A stretch of DNA of 64,000 nucleotides, from the NCBI GenBank assembly GCA_014905825.1, contig JACGCN010000008.1, positions 434,001-498,000 of the forward strand, given 5' to 3'. Positions 35,124-46,118 of this stretch are shown here, one piece after another. The position numbers and the translations under genes were made by a program. This DNA is from Lyophyllum atratum (taxonomy: Eukaryota; Basidiomycota; Agaricomycetes; Agaricales; Lyophyllaceae). Numbering within the stretch: position 1 is the stretch's first letter; each line of letters opens with the position of its first letter. Below the pieces are notes generated by a model that searched no databases, was not told the origin of the DNA, and was given only the letters and a program-made list of their open reading frames with translations.

Positions 35124-36030
35124 GTTACCATATGTCTTTGGTATTTATTTTTCGTGTTTGAGTGCCTGGTGCGCTCAGTAAAGTCAGGCTCCCAGTCTCG
35201 CCTTTGAATCATGCCCCTTCTAGTCGTTAAATATATTCACAACTTATAATATTATTGAATCAGCCAGCATAGTGATATACTGCATCCTATCCATCCAGCT
35301 TCGGCTATGGTGCAAGCAGGGTACGTAGGCTACGATATATGTTGAACATGATTCCGTAAGTAGTTGTCGATGACATACCAGGGAGGTCGTCGTTGAGTTG
35401 TTGGGCCCTGGGTCTTGTGATCAGTGTGAACAGGGTGTCCGAAAACGCCTCGATCAATAACAGTCAACATTGCATGTTGTCCACCCACCAGTGCACCATT
35501 GCAGGTCCCGAATTTCTCAGGTAAGTAATGGTTATGTTCTCTTCCTATTGTAGGTCTCAATTGTACTAATGTTGATATTTTGTCCTTGCAGGTGCTTTTG
35601 TACTGCCTAGTACTCATAACGACACCCCAGGGCGCCCTCCTCCCCTTACTCAGGAATGTGAGACAGTTAAGGACAATGCGGGGGACTGCTTCCACCCACG
35701 TTGTGGGCATTGAGTCTATGAAGTGAGTGTCAATGTAGCGACATCGATTGTTTGCTGACTGTTGTCCTTCCAGTTGTCAACTTATCCCTCTTCCACTCGA
35801 CCGTCCTCCTGTACAGAGGAGTTTGCCGGAAAAGCGACTATCCACGGCTCCCGGCACCCACTATGTGGTTCTTCACGCGGCCGTGAATCATTTTCGTCGC
35901 CGCCGACTTTGTCATGGCCCGAAATGGCTGACCCCCACTTAACGGCCCCACACCACCTCACAGGGAGCCCCCGCTCACGCATCAACACCCCCAGCGCATC
36001 CTATACGATTCCCAGGATGTATCTGTGCAG
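35124..36030. other. Plavaka interior without a supported gene
   Basis: Between the accessory gene and the satellite. Only short frames in conflicting phases are present; a C-rich stretch near 35930-36010 leads into the satellite block. Confidence 0.4.
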
Positions 36031-36755
36031 TGATTCGCGCAACCCTGAATAGTTACCGTCGCCACCGCCGTCGTTTGTGCCCGAACTGGCCCCCCACCAC
36101 CTTCCCCGCTGCCCCGCCTGCCCTTCAACACCATCAGCACCTCCATAATAACCACCAACACGTATTTACCGGGCGATTCGCGCAACTGCGAATCGCTTTG
36201 GCTGCTGGCGTTGTCGTCACCACCGTCGCTGGCGCACCCCCGCATAAAGGCCCCCCACCACCTCCTCAGCAGCCCCACTCGCTCATCCGCGCCACCAACA
36301 CCTCGTCCAAGACCCCCAGCGTGCATGTATCGGGCGATTTGTGCAACCGCAAACCGTTTCCGTCACTGTCGCCATCGTCACCGCCCCAGCCTTCCCACCG
36401 CCGCATGACGACCCCATCACCACCTTCCCCGCTGCCCCGCTCACCCTTTAACACCACCAACACCTCCATAATAACCACCAGCACGTATTTACCGGGCGAT
36501 TCACGCAACTGCGAATCGCTTTGGCTGCTGGCGTTGTCGTCACCACCGTCGCTGGCCCACCATCGCATAAAGGCCCCCCCCCACCACCTCCACCGTAGCA
36601 CCACTCACTCATCCACGCCACCAACACCTCGTCCAAGACCCCCAGCATATATTTACCAGGCGATTCCGGCAACTGCGAATCGTTTCGGTCGCTGGCGCCG
36701 TCGTCACCGCCCCAGCCTTCCCACCGCCGGCTTCGCGCAACTGCGAATCGAGTCT
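36031..36755. repeat. Satellite of about 160-bp units built around an 8-bp-arm palindrome
   Basis: The core CGATTCGC-GCAACT-GCGAATCG, or a close variant, recurs at about 36173, 36338, 36496, 36657 and 36735, with a partial copy near 36035. Units are grouped into two larger repeats of about 323 bp (anchor CCTCCATAATAACCACCA at 36140 and 36463). The filler is rich in CCACCACC. It lies inside the Plavaka element, between its two genes, where transposase-binding or replication-like repeats could be placed; no function is shown. Confidence 0.75.
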
Positions 36756-37312
36756 ATTTGATTTTTTCCTATGTGTATACTTTATTGTGGATACTGTACT
36801 AGTAACAACCGGAGTGAGATGATTGCCATCATCGCCGTGCCCTATTCAATGCCCAGCACACTACCAACATTTCCCTACGAATACCATAAGTTCCTGCCCG
36901 TCGTTGGAAAGTTGTGAGGTGCGTGATGATGTGGTCAGGCTCGATGATCACCAAATTATCTGAAGGCACCACATCTACGATACGCGTCATAAACCCTGGA
37001 TGTTGGCCGAAAGGTGCCAATGCCTCCTCGAGTGCAGGTAGTGGTCGATGTGGGCGGACCACTATGAAGCTCCGCAGGGACCCCTCTAGCGGAAGCCTCC
37101 AAATGATCTGGATAAAACCTGTATCGTGCACCTGGGTCAAAGGGTTGTTGTACGGCACTATTCCCCTTGTGCGATGTTTCGCAGCTGAAAGTACATTTGC
37201 CTCGGTGCAGTTGTGTAAGGGAACGGCTATCATTCCCTAGTAATGACCCCAGGGTTATGCCTTAACCCGATGGCTGGAGTTAAATACTGACTAAAAGGCA
37301 AGGTGGTAACAG

Positions 37313-37365
37313 AGGACTATGGTGTAGTGGTAACACGAGTCGCGGGTTCGACCCCCGCTAGTTCT
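37313..37365 (+). other. tRNA-like sequence lacking the anticodon arm
   Basis: A 7-bp acceptor stem (AGGACTA with TAGTTCT), a D arm (GTGT-AGTGGTA-ACAC) carrying a good A box (TGGTGTAGTGG), and a T arm (GCGGG-TTCGACC-CCCGC) carrying a good B box are all present in 53 nt, but only GAGTC lies between D and T arms, so there is no anticodon stem-loop. It sits between coding blocks of the Plavaka transposase. It could be a decayed tRNA-derived SINE head or a transcribed armless tRNA-like RNA. Confidence 0.55.
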
Positions 37366-37370
37366 AATTT

Positions 37371-37400
37371 CTTAGTCGCGGGTTCAATCCCCGCCTAAGC
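37371..37400 (+). other. Second T-arm/B-box fragment
   Basis: Just downstream of the tRNA-like fold, CTTAG-TC-GCGGG-TTCAATC-CCCGC-CTAAG forms a second T arm with a closing stem. A partial D-arm-like GGTGGTAACAG lies 5' of the first fold, so the two may be remains of a tRNA dimer or a nested tRNA-derived insertion. Confidence 0.45.
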
Positions 37401-40353
37401 TGTTACAAGTTGCAAAGGTCGCTGAGCATTGGGAGGGAGGATGATGGCATCTCGAGGGTGTGGAAATTTGTAGCAGGCTCGGTAGGGTCGACCAGTGCAG
37501 TTTAGATATTGAAGGAGGGAGTTGTACTCCATGTCCGTGAGCCGAGGTGCCTTTGCTAGGACTGCTGATACCTCTGCAGGCTTGAGAGGTACTGGAGTAT
37601 TGTCTGTTGATATATCCTCTGGTTCAAGAATATCAGCTAACTCTTTAAACTCGTTGTCGTCATGCAGCAGAGCATGAACACGGGCTTGATGGCTCATTTG
37701 ATGCAGCATTGTAAGATCCAAATCTCCTATGTCTTCTGTTAGCCACGAGACCTGATATGACGGTAAATCAGGGGCAATAATGTTACTTACGGAGGTGGTG
37801 ATTTGTATTTATCTTCTGCAACATTCCATTCATTCGCTCACCCGGAAACTCGCTAAATGAGGCCAGGGGACCCCAGTACTTTAGCAGGGCACCGTTATGC
37901 ATTGCATAATGGTGGTTCGGCTTTGATTGTCGATCAGGAAAGAGTTGTTGGATAGCAGCTCTATACTGAATAAAATGCTCCATATACGCATCAGCATCGG
38001 CATTCGAAGTCTTGAACGCAGAGATGATGTTGGTGGCAGAGACCAAGTGATAGAAGCAGTTGAAGTGCTGGAAATGAAGATCTGTAGCAGTGGTGGCATA
38101 CCAGAATTCAGGAATGATGAGGGGAAAAATACAGCTAAAGAGCGTGAGGTATTCCCAAGCTTTGAGCTTGCCATGGCTTGGTTCACCAAGATTAGTTGGT
38201 GGTCGCTGTACCCATGTGGGAAGAGTGATGTTGGAAATACAATCCCGGATAGCCTGGAGCTCAGTGTCTGTGAAGGCGAAAGGTGAAGTATCAAGAGGAA
38301 CATAGTCAGGGTCGTCGTCCTTATCGTCATCAAAGTCATATGCACATGGATTTGGGTGAAATTCTGTGGGTGTGGGTGTGGACGATGATGACGAGTAGGA
38401 GGATTGAGACCTGAGAGTCCGAGAAGCAATGGTTGGTGTGCTGGGAAGCGATGGTGAAGGAGACATGGGGGGTGTAGGGTTGTTCTCTGCTGCCTCGTGA
38501 AAAAGATCCTCAAGCTCATCAGCAGAATCTGATACATCCGCCTCGGTCAACTGCTCCTCCTTCTCTACCTCCTTAGCTTTCTGGCTTTCATCTACATCCC
38601 GCCCGATACCCCAAAGTGAGCGAAGATGATGCTGCAGGATTCCTTCAAGCCAGTTATGCATAAAGCCTAGCACAACATGTCTCACCGGATCCCAGTATGG
38701 TAGGCGGTGAAGTGGAGTCCACCGGACACCAGTGGCGGTCTCCTGGGCCTCTCGACCAGATTTTGTTATGTGGTTCAGCCATATGGCTGCCTGCTCTCGT
38801 ACCTCAGCACCATTATGTAATTGCCAAGAGTGAAGATTGAGATCCTCTATCTGATCCTTAGTGCAGAGGCAAAACGAGCAGAACATTGTGGCAGCATGCG
38901 CCAGAAACCCAGCCACTTTGCGACTGCCCTCAAGATCAGCGATCAGAGGTGCCGTTTTGACTTCCACAGAGACACCGTCAGGATGTCTAGATGTTGGCAT
39001 AGATTGACCTGGAGCTGTGCCAAACTCTGCCGTCGCGTACTTGGCCACCGATGTAATGACAGGATCGAGAACATGGGAAATTGTTGTGGTGTCAGGGACA
39101 CGAGGAGGAGGCGTGAGGCCAGCAATGAAAGTATTTTCAGGTTTATAGCGGAGATGGGGGGGGTAGATTCAAGCAATAAAGCACAATTGCACCACACGAG
39201 GCTTTTTTCCCTATGTATTCGTGCTGTGAGCCATGACCATGGAAAAATGAATAGTGACATACCAGCAATCTTGTTTGTAAAAGGGTTGAACCAATCAACA
39301 TAGATCCCGAATACTAGATGATAAGGTGACCGTAAAAAGCCCTGCAAGTCATTCCATGCAGGACTATCCTGAATGTCATTCATGACAGCGCCAAACGCTG
39401 CCAGCGGGCGATTCGTGTAACGTCGAAATGTGTCATGAAGGCTATCTTCAATAATGCTCCGAGATAAAAAAAATTGTAGCCAAGAATCAAAGCACTGGGT
39501 GGTGTATAGCCGCTGAGGCACCCATTTAGGCCCTTTTTGAGTGTTCTGAAGCTTCCAAAGCTCTGCGTTGCAGGGACGTGATTTAGGAGACACCTTCCAC
39601 TGACATAGCCAAGGAATTGGACGGGAATGAGTGAAAAGCAGCGAGGGCAGCAAGCTGTTCGGAGGATTTCTGGCTCTATGCAGTGGAGTTTATACGCTGT
39701 GCGTACATCAACAGGGATTGTGATGTTTGAAAGCCTGACATTGACCCCAGATGACACAAGAGCAGCCTCAGCAAGGTGGAGAGTCGTGGAAACGATAACC
39801 TGCATTGCTTTTAGAATTTTATTGGCAACAGAACGGCTCACATTGGTGCTGATGTGAAGCCAGACAACGAGGATGGAGATCATCTTCACAATGAACACCA
39901 TAGGAACGTTGATCTCTATATATTTGTTGATTACGGTTCATCTGCAACAATTTAGCACTCACCTTTTTGTGAGTTAGAATCTTTAGCTCGTTTTGGGCTC
40001 GAATTTCGCGGTGTCGATCGCTTCCGTTTAGGTGATGCAGGCCGGTGATCCTGCCGCTCATGCTTTGAACAGGTTGCTGCTGAAACAGGCTGTCCCAGTT
40101 GTTCAACCCCGTTGATGGTCATAGTCTGTATCCTACAGATTGTGCAGCGGCATATGACTGGAGGCATTGTAGAGCGGGGAGGTAGATGAGATTCTCAGAT
40201 TATCATATTTCGAGATCGCGGCGGCCAAGCGTGCTGAGTTTCGATCAATTGACACACCGAAATTACATCAAGATATCTATCTCCGGATCAACTACTGCGA
40301 CAACTGCCTTTAAGGCAGTCGAATATCAACTGCCTTAGTCTTTGCCCCTTGTG

Positions 40354-41330
40354 ACAGTTTTGCATATCTTTCACGGTGATTTCCACTTTTGGATCTCCCA
40401 AAACAGCCAAGAATTGACAAAGGTATGACTAAAATAGTGAACAGGTGTCATTTTGGATCATGCTGATACTATTTTGATCATAACTGCTTCAATTCTCAAC
40501 CGTTTTTGATGATCTGGGAGTCGATTTCACACATTTTTGAAGGGCTATCCGCTGGTTCGAAGGTCCGGGCCGCGACTGGTCACGACTGGTTGCTAGTAGT
40601 CTTTGTACTTATTTTAAATCTTAGCAACTGCAACCTGAAGTTGTCGCAACCTGTTGTAGTACATCATTATACTTACTCGGTCTCTCTTAACTAACGTCAA
40701 TTATCTTTTTTCTTTTACCTTTGATTACCATTTACCTGTAGTAAAGTCTCACTCACGCTACATACATATCATTCAACTGATACAATTCTATTTTGATAAA
40801 GTTCAACGGATCTGCAAACAAAATTCTCGGAACGTCGCGTCGGACGCCTAAACCGTCGATGGCAAACAAGTTGTTGCCAAACAAACAACAGCATCGGCAT
40901 CCGAACATCCGCAGCAGCGGTAAGTACCGAGAATCATCGTGAAGTCAACTACAAGGCTCAACCATCTGAGAACCTTGAAGAATGTTCTAGAAGTAGATTA
41001 GATACTTGTATATATAGCATATAGCATCAAGGGAACGAATATAACTTCTTTAACCCATACTACCACTGTGTGGATAAGATTCTAAGTTAGAAACTTGAAA
41101 TCAACCTCAGAAAGATCCTAGCAATAAGGCTTCGTGCTCTTGATAGATTTTAAAGACTACGAATATCAAAGCTTCGTGCTGGTATTCATAGCCAAATCCC
41201 AAAGACCCAAAGCTCCGCGCTGGCCTTCGAGATCTCTGACGCGTGATTTCGATCTTCTAAACTTTAAGGCTCATTTGCACTCAAATTTCATCTTCCAAGT
41301 CGTAAACTCTCACATTAACGACCATCCCAA
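40354..41330. other. Interior of the non-autonomous hAT-like element
   Basis: AT-rich DNA without a gene. It contains a stretch with GCAACTGCAACCTGAAGTTG near 40622-40650, similar to the subterminal repeats of the element, and continues the sequence seen at 33007-33235. Confidence 0.4.
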
Positions 41331-42005
41331 CACAAGGGGCAAATGCCGAGGCGGTTGAAACCGCCCTTCAGTCGATTGAACAGTGGTTGGCTGGTGGTTG
41401 GCTGACAGTTGTGATCAGTCAAACAAAATTGAAATTTAATCCAGAACGGTTTTCGGTATGGAGCCAGATTGCAAGGATGGAGATCATCTTCACAACAGTT
41501 GCAACAGGGAAGTTGATCTCTTTACAACTATCAGTTAGCATTGATCAGGGACAAATTCAATACTCACGTTTCGGAGTATTATAATCTCATGCTCATTTCG
41601 GGGCTGTGCTCGCGGATGCTGGTGGTTTCTGTTTCGGTGATGCAGGCCGTTTATCGCGTTTTTCATGTGCTGAGCGGGTCGATGCATCAACTCGCTGTCC
41701 TGGCTGTTCAATGCCGTGGATAGTGGTCGTTTTTGTGCAGCAGACTGTGCAGGTGCATATGACTGAAGGCATCCCAGAGTGAAGGGGAGAACTTGGAGGA
41801 AAGATACTTCAAATCTCATATCAGATAAAGGTCGCGATGTTGCGCTAACACCAGCTGAAGATCATTGATCAAAGATGGCAACGTGCTATTACATAATTGA
41901 TGGAAACCCAACCACCAGCCAACCACTGTTCAACTACGGGCCAGGTGCCGTCCAATCGACTGAAGGGCGGTTGAAAATCAACCACCTCGGCATTTGCCCC
42001 TTGTG
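41331..42005. mobile_element. 675-bp deletion derivative of a Plavaka relative
   Basis: Both ends read CACAAGGGGCAAATGCCGAG inward and continue as inverted repeats with CGCCCTTCAGTCGATTG. The interior (about 41470-41800) is a diverged copy of 39860-40200 of the full Plavaka element and still encodes, on the minus strand, the first exon of a transposase (start MPSVICTCTVC, compare MPPVICRCTIC). All the rest is deleted. No clear target duplication was found. Confidence 0.75.
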
Positions 42006-44514
42006 TGAGTCAACATTCGAATTTACTTCTTAAAAGACCTACTTACGTGTGTATTCAAGGAATACACCAAAATTACGCCAAACCATAACACAACCACGGT
42101 TGCAGTCCAGTCTTTTTGTGGTCTTTTGCGGTTGCTGCAACACAAACTCCTAACACTAGTAAATATATATGCGCTCATTGCGACTCGGTAGACCTCAGAA
42201 TAATCTGTTTTGTCGTAATATCGATTTGAAGTGCGTTTTCCGATAGCAAGCACAGCTTTGATGGCAGGATGGTACCATTTGCTGGTGGCAGCAGTGGCGA
42301 GGTATTTGTCGATGTGATCCATAGCAGGTATCACAGTGGCGAGGTTCGGAGTCTTTCGAGAGAAGAACAATGTGGTGTCCTTGAGGATCTGTAAACGGTC
42401 AAAATTGCTAAGTCAATCCTGAGATAACAAAAAACACACCAGTAAAACATCACGGAGCTGCTTCACCAATACCCAGTCATCCTCACTGAGCTCATATTGC
42501 TGTATCTTAGCTTGACAATCACCTGTTATCTTGTCTGTCGATAGCCGCCCGGAAGTCCACAGCAAACACTAGCATGTCATACGTCGAGTTCCACCATGTT
42601 GAAACGTCCCGAGGCATCATTCGGCCAGGCAGCTTGAGTTCCTGGAGAATCAAGAACCATTTGGGTGGTAGGATAGTCGGCGAGTTCTTCAGTGCAAACG
42701 CTGCTGTACGGACCTGTGTGATGACGCGTCAAATTTTGAAGCTCAGATTTAGTCTCAGTTTGAACGCACCTTTGCCAGCAGAACACGCAGAGGTTGAACT
42801 GACTGGTTTAGGCCTTCACGTTCATTGTCGCTCATCAGCATCTCATCGACCCACCCATCCAGGTTATCCTCCACCTCAATGTCATCCCCGTCCTCACTTG
42901 CCTTCTCTTGAAATTGCAAATCCTTCAAGTGCAGCAAGAGCTGCCATTTCCTTGGCTGCTTCGTTGGTCGCCTCCTTCGCCTTTGCTTTCAGAGAATCAA
43001 ATGGCTTCAGGATACTCTTGGACACAAGGTTGAGAATGTGCGTAAAGCATCGGGTTTGGTTTGCTGCACCAGGAAAATTATTGACGGCATAGGAGAGCGC
43101 ATTGATCATGGTATCATTATTCAAAGTGTTATCGCATGTAATGCTTAGCATCTGGGCTCATCGGTGAGTCATATGAATTATAAAACCGTATAAAACACTT
43201 GCTTTGTGCTCAATCCTGAAGTCATCAAGGATTTGTCCAAACGCTTTTGCAAGGTGGATGCCACTGTGCGAATGGGGGACTTCGAGGAGGTCTAGAAGCA
43301 TGGATATGGGCTTTTCGTCATGTTCAAACTTCAAAGTGAACGGTGACCACAACATAGGCCTTGTGGTTGGGGAAAGTCCATGCATCCGTCTCGAAGCTCA
43401 GGGCACCATCATGCTCCTATTATGGTAAGTCCTTCAGTATATTGTAATCTAGTGGGTGACTCGGACATACCTGCAGCATCCTCGCTATTCTTTCACGAAC
43501 ACGGAGGAAGACTCACTTTACATCCCAAGAGACTGTTGCTGGCAAAGGGATATAGTGTTTGGGGTCACCCAGTCTATAATGGACAATAACGCACGATCAC
43601 TGACAATTTTGAATGGTTGTTTTGCCTCGCAGATGCAGCAGCAGATCTCAGCTCTAATATACGGTGAGTGACTGTAAGTCTGTAACATTTCTTGGATTGA
43701 CACTGACCTCGTTTCTTCATCAGTATGGGGCCTATGGGAGTAACTGACAACCCTGCCCTTCTTAATCCTCTCGAATGCAGCCGTAATTGAGCCGTCCTGC
43801 CCGCCTGCCATGCAGACTACCTCACGAGCAGCATCAACATCTTTCGTGGCATCGGCAGCCGTAACAGCCTCGATGCCCCAGCATGCCTTTGCATGCTTAC
43901 ATAGATTACCTGTAGAACACACATCCTTTGTATCGAGGTACCAATTGACTGTATGTGCGTCGCGGCCTCGCCCTTTGCAGCTTTTTGCAGCTTTTTGCAC
44001 TACAAACTGATGGACACGACGACCATCAATCTTGAGGACTAACAGCATAGGCTTAAAGAAGGCGTATATAGGTGAGCGCCACTCAGCCGATAGCTGTTCT
44101 TCATTGATGTTTTGTTAGCTCATCTAATATCACAACTATGAGAGCGGAGGCACTTACTCAGCTCCGATGCTGCCGTTTCGTCATCTCGTCCTTGTTACCA
44201 TCTTTGTCATGTTCATCAGACTCATGACCAACCCCAACAGGCATGTCTTTGTCTTCGTCATCGGAGCCTGCATAAACAAGTGGCGGCATGTCAGAGTATC
44301 ATCATCTGTATTATCTTCATCTGACTGGATGATCTTTTTTTTTAGGGATACCATTATGCGGAATCAGGTAATTGGCATCTTCATCATCCTCCGGGATGGG
44401 GGCTTGGTTTTCTTACTCCAGGCAGGGTCAGTGTGATCGGTGTACAGGTTGATATGTCACTCACTTTTAGATTTGTTGGCAGGTACCTTTTTCTTTTGAA
44501 AAAACTGAGGTCTT

Positions 44515-45673
44515 TACACTCCCCCACCTAATCCTATCGGATCCGATCGGACAACAACGTCGAGAGTCGAAGACTCGACTTCTGGCATGTGATTACTAAT
44601 CCATGTTAAGTTGACAACGCTAACCACTGGTCCATAGGGGCTGTTGCAAAATGTCCTACTAAATGCTACAGATCATGTTCGACAACGGGCCTGTGCGCTT
44701 CGTCACATGATGGTTGAAACGGCACCATCATCTTTGTTGGCTGTTCCTCAACCACCTCCACCGTCGCCATCGCCCTCTCCACCCTTCCCCCCGCTGCATC
44801 CCCTCGGCGCCGCCGGCCGGTGCCCACCCCACACCGCGTAGGACACCCCACAAGCACCGCACAAGCCCCCGTGACGGCCGAACACGACGAGAAGGGAAGG
44901 AAAACAGGGGAGGCAACGAGGGCAGGCCCCAGTTGGGGGAGAGCCGCGAGGTGCGCCCTCGCACCCCCCACGCGTCCTCCACTGACCCCCTGACATGCAG
45001 CACGCCCACAACCACGGCCCCACGGCCCCGGCGAGCCCGACCCCTCCACCCCGCCGCCACGTCGCCCGCCTACCACCGCCACGTCACAGCACAACCCCCT
45101 ACGACAACGGCCCCACCCGACGACCGCGACCGCCACACAGCCGCCACGTCGCATGGCGAAACAAGACCCATGCCCCAACCCCGACGGCCACGACACACGG
45201 ACAAAGCGCCTGACGGACGGACGAGGACACGGGAGGTAACACCGACAGCCCCCGCTCCCCCTGCCACGTCACGCAGCGCCGCCCGACACCCCCACGTCGC
45301 CTTACGCGGCGACGACACCCACCCAACCGCCACGTCACCCAGCGTGACGCGACACGACACGACACTGGACGCACCCCCCGCCCAGGTCCGCCGTTTCACC
45401 CCCCATGTTCCACCACGCCGCGCGTTCGTGCGCGGCCTTATATTTTTATCTAAGTAACTATAAATGTACTAGATAGTTTTTGAATAATATGTTGTTGTGT
45501 CATTCATTGGTCCCCAGATCGCATTCCTATTCCATTTGTAAGTAGAAATTACTACAAACATTGTTTATAAAGTATATAACCACAGTCCAATCGGACTCCT
45601 AGGACGTCTTAGGACAGTCCGATCAGAGTCTTAGGACTCCTAGGAGTCCGATCAGACTAGGTGGGGGAGTGTA
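44515..45673. mobile_element. GC-rich 1.16-kb inverted-repeat element with TA duplication
   Basis: Ends read CACTCCCCCACCTA in inverted orientation, each flanked by TA, with palindromic subterminal strings (TATCGGATCCGATCGG on the left; multiple AGTCCGATCAG/CTCCTAGGAG on the right). The middle (about 44800-45430) is very GC-rich and carries six copies of CCACGTC (near 45056, 45079, 45140, 45263, 45294, 45322). The 247-codon plus-strand frame here is low in complexity and overlaps long frames in other phases, so I do not call it a gene. TA duplication would fit a Tc1/mariner-mobilised MITE. Confidence 0.6.
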
Positions 45674-46118
45674 AAGTACTGAAAAAACTCAGCACTTGCA
45701 AGAGCTCGTGTGGTCGGCTTGCATTGGCGAGGGCCAAGAGAGGAAGTAGTTTGAGACATATCAAGCAGACAAGTAGAGTAGTATAGGTGGACGAGCAATT
45801 GGCCACGACTGAGCTGTTTTTTGCGTACCGGGTCTAGAATTAAGATTTCACGCCACGTGTTATTGCAGTGATTTCGGTGCTCTCGTTTTGGGCACCAAAA
45901 CCCGCCATACTCTCAGCATGGATACCGGTTTACTTGTGGGTTTCAATATCCATACCCAGACCCTTACCCTCACATACCCTCACAGTGGACCCTCGAGGGT
46001 ACACAAACCCTTGATAATATCTACTCCTGACTATCATGCCAAACAGCTTCTCCTCCCTTGGAGGCCGTTGTGGCAACTCACATCCGATATTCCAGCCGAG
46101 CCGGTTCAGGTGGTTTGC
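45674..46118. other. Probable 5' flank of the hAT element
   Basis: No gene. CCCTTACCCTCA-type strings near 45960 resemble one in the 25764-26078 spacer and could be hAT subterminal motifs. Confidence 0.3.

Larger units (their letters stand above)
36829..40167 (-). pseudogene. Plavaka (CACTA) transposase, frameshifted
   Basis: Minus-strand exons run from the ATG at 40167 (MPPVICRCTICRIQTM, a Cys-rich start) through RPLAAFGAVMNDIQDSPAW, FGIYVDWFNPFTNKIAG, MFCSFCLCTKDQIEDL, HRLPYWDPVRHVVLGFMHNW and FPGERMNGMLQKINTN to the C-terminal GFIQIIWRLPLEG...FIVVRPHRPL near 36900-37110. This order matches Plavaka-type transposases. An 8-C run (on this strand; 39156-39163) makes the frame jump: seven Cs would restore the expected NLPPHLRYKPEN reading. 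A tRNA-like insertion lies between the last two coding blocks. The copy is therefore broken, unless the C run is a sequencing error. Confidence 0.82.
33236..40353. mobile_element. Plavaka (CACTA superfamily) transposon, 7.1 kb
   Basis: Left end CACCACGGGCAAAG and right end (reverse) CACAAGGGGCAAAG form inverted termini, continued by an inner palindrome built on AAGGCAGTTGA...TCAACTGCCTT in both ends. The flanking three bases are ACA on both sides (33233-33235 and 40354-40356). Inside are an accessory gene on the plus strand, a palindromic satellite, and the Plavaka transposase on the minus strand. CACTA-type ends and a 3-bp duplication agree with the transposase assignment. Confidence 0.88.
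33007..42157. mobile_element. hAT-like non-autonomous element interrupting the hAT gene, itself interrupted twice
   Basis: The 8 bases AGTAAATA occur at 32999-33006 and again at 42158-42165, exactly flanking the segment, which is the 8-bp duplication expected of hAT insertion. Left and right ends share a short inverted TAGTGTT/AGTGTT terminus and subterminal GCAACCGCAA motifs. Removing the Plavaka element (33236-40353) and its derivative (41331-42005) leaves about 1.36 kb with no transposase, so the original insertion was a MITE-like element. Confidence 0.72.
32254..44110 (-). pseudogene. hAT-family transposase gene, split by a 9.15-kb insertion
   Basis: Minus-strand coding runs from about 44110 to 42160 and resumes at 32998-32254. 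The order is that of an agaricomycete hAT transposase: BED-type zinc finger region (DTKDVCSTGNLCKHAKACWG), the RNase-H-like core with EVPHSHSGIHLAKAF, SITCDNTLNNDTMI, GAANQTRCFTHILNLVSKSI, STWWNSTYDML, NLATVIPAMDHIDKYL and TDYSEVYRVAM; then, beyond the insertion, LHPRHKLHYFKDAGW and the C-terminal dimerisation domain (YPQLSRVVLDYLSIP, VEHVFSQGRILLTHLGGRLS). The insertion falls in what appears to be an intron. A TGA at 32880-32882 replaces an expected Arg codon in the C-terminal part, so the copy is probably dead even apart from the insertion. Confidence 0.8.

Noticed and set aside
36030..36761. 243-codon plus-strand frame over the palindromic satellite
   Set aside because: It follows the repeat units and is Pro/His/Ser-rich noise; minus-strand frames of similar length cover the same repeats.
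33007..42157. A single 9-kb autonomous hAT element
   Set aside because: The transposase inside is Plavaka with its own CACTA-type ends and ACA duplication; the hAT-like part left after removing it is about 1.36 kb and has no transposase.
44714..45457. 247-codon plus-strand open frame in the GC-rich element
   Set aside because: Low complexity (His, Arg, Pro, Thr), overlapped by equally long frames in other phases, as expected from GC-rich DNA with few stop codons.
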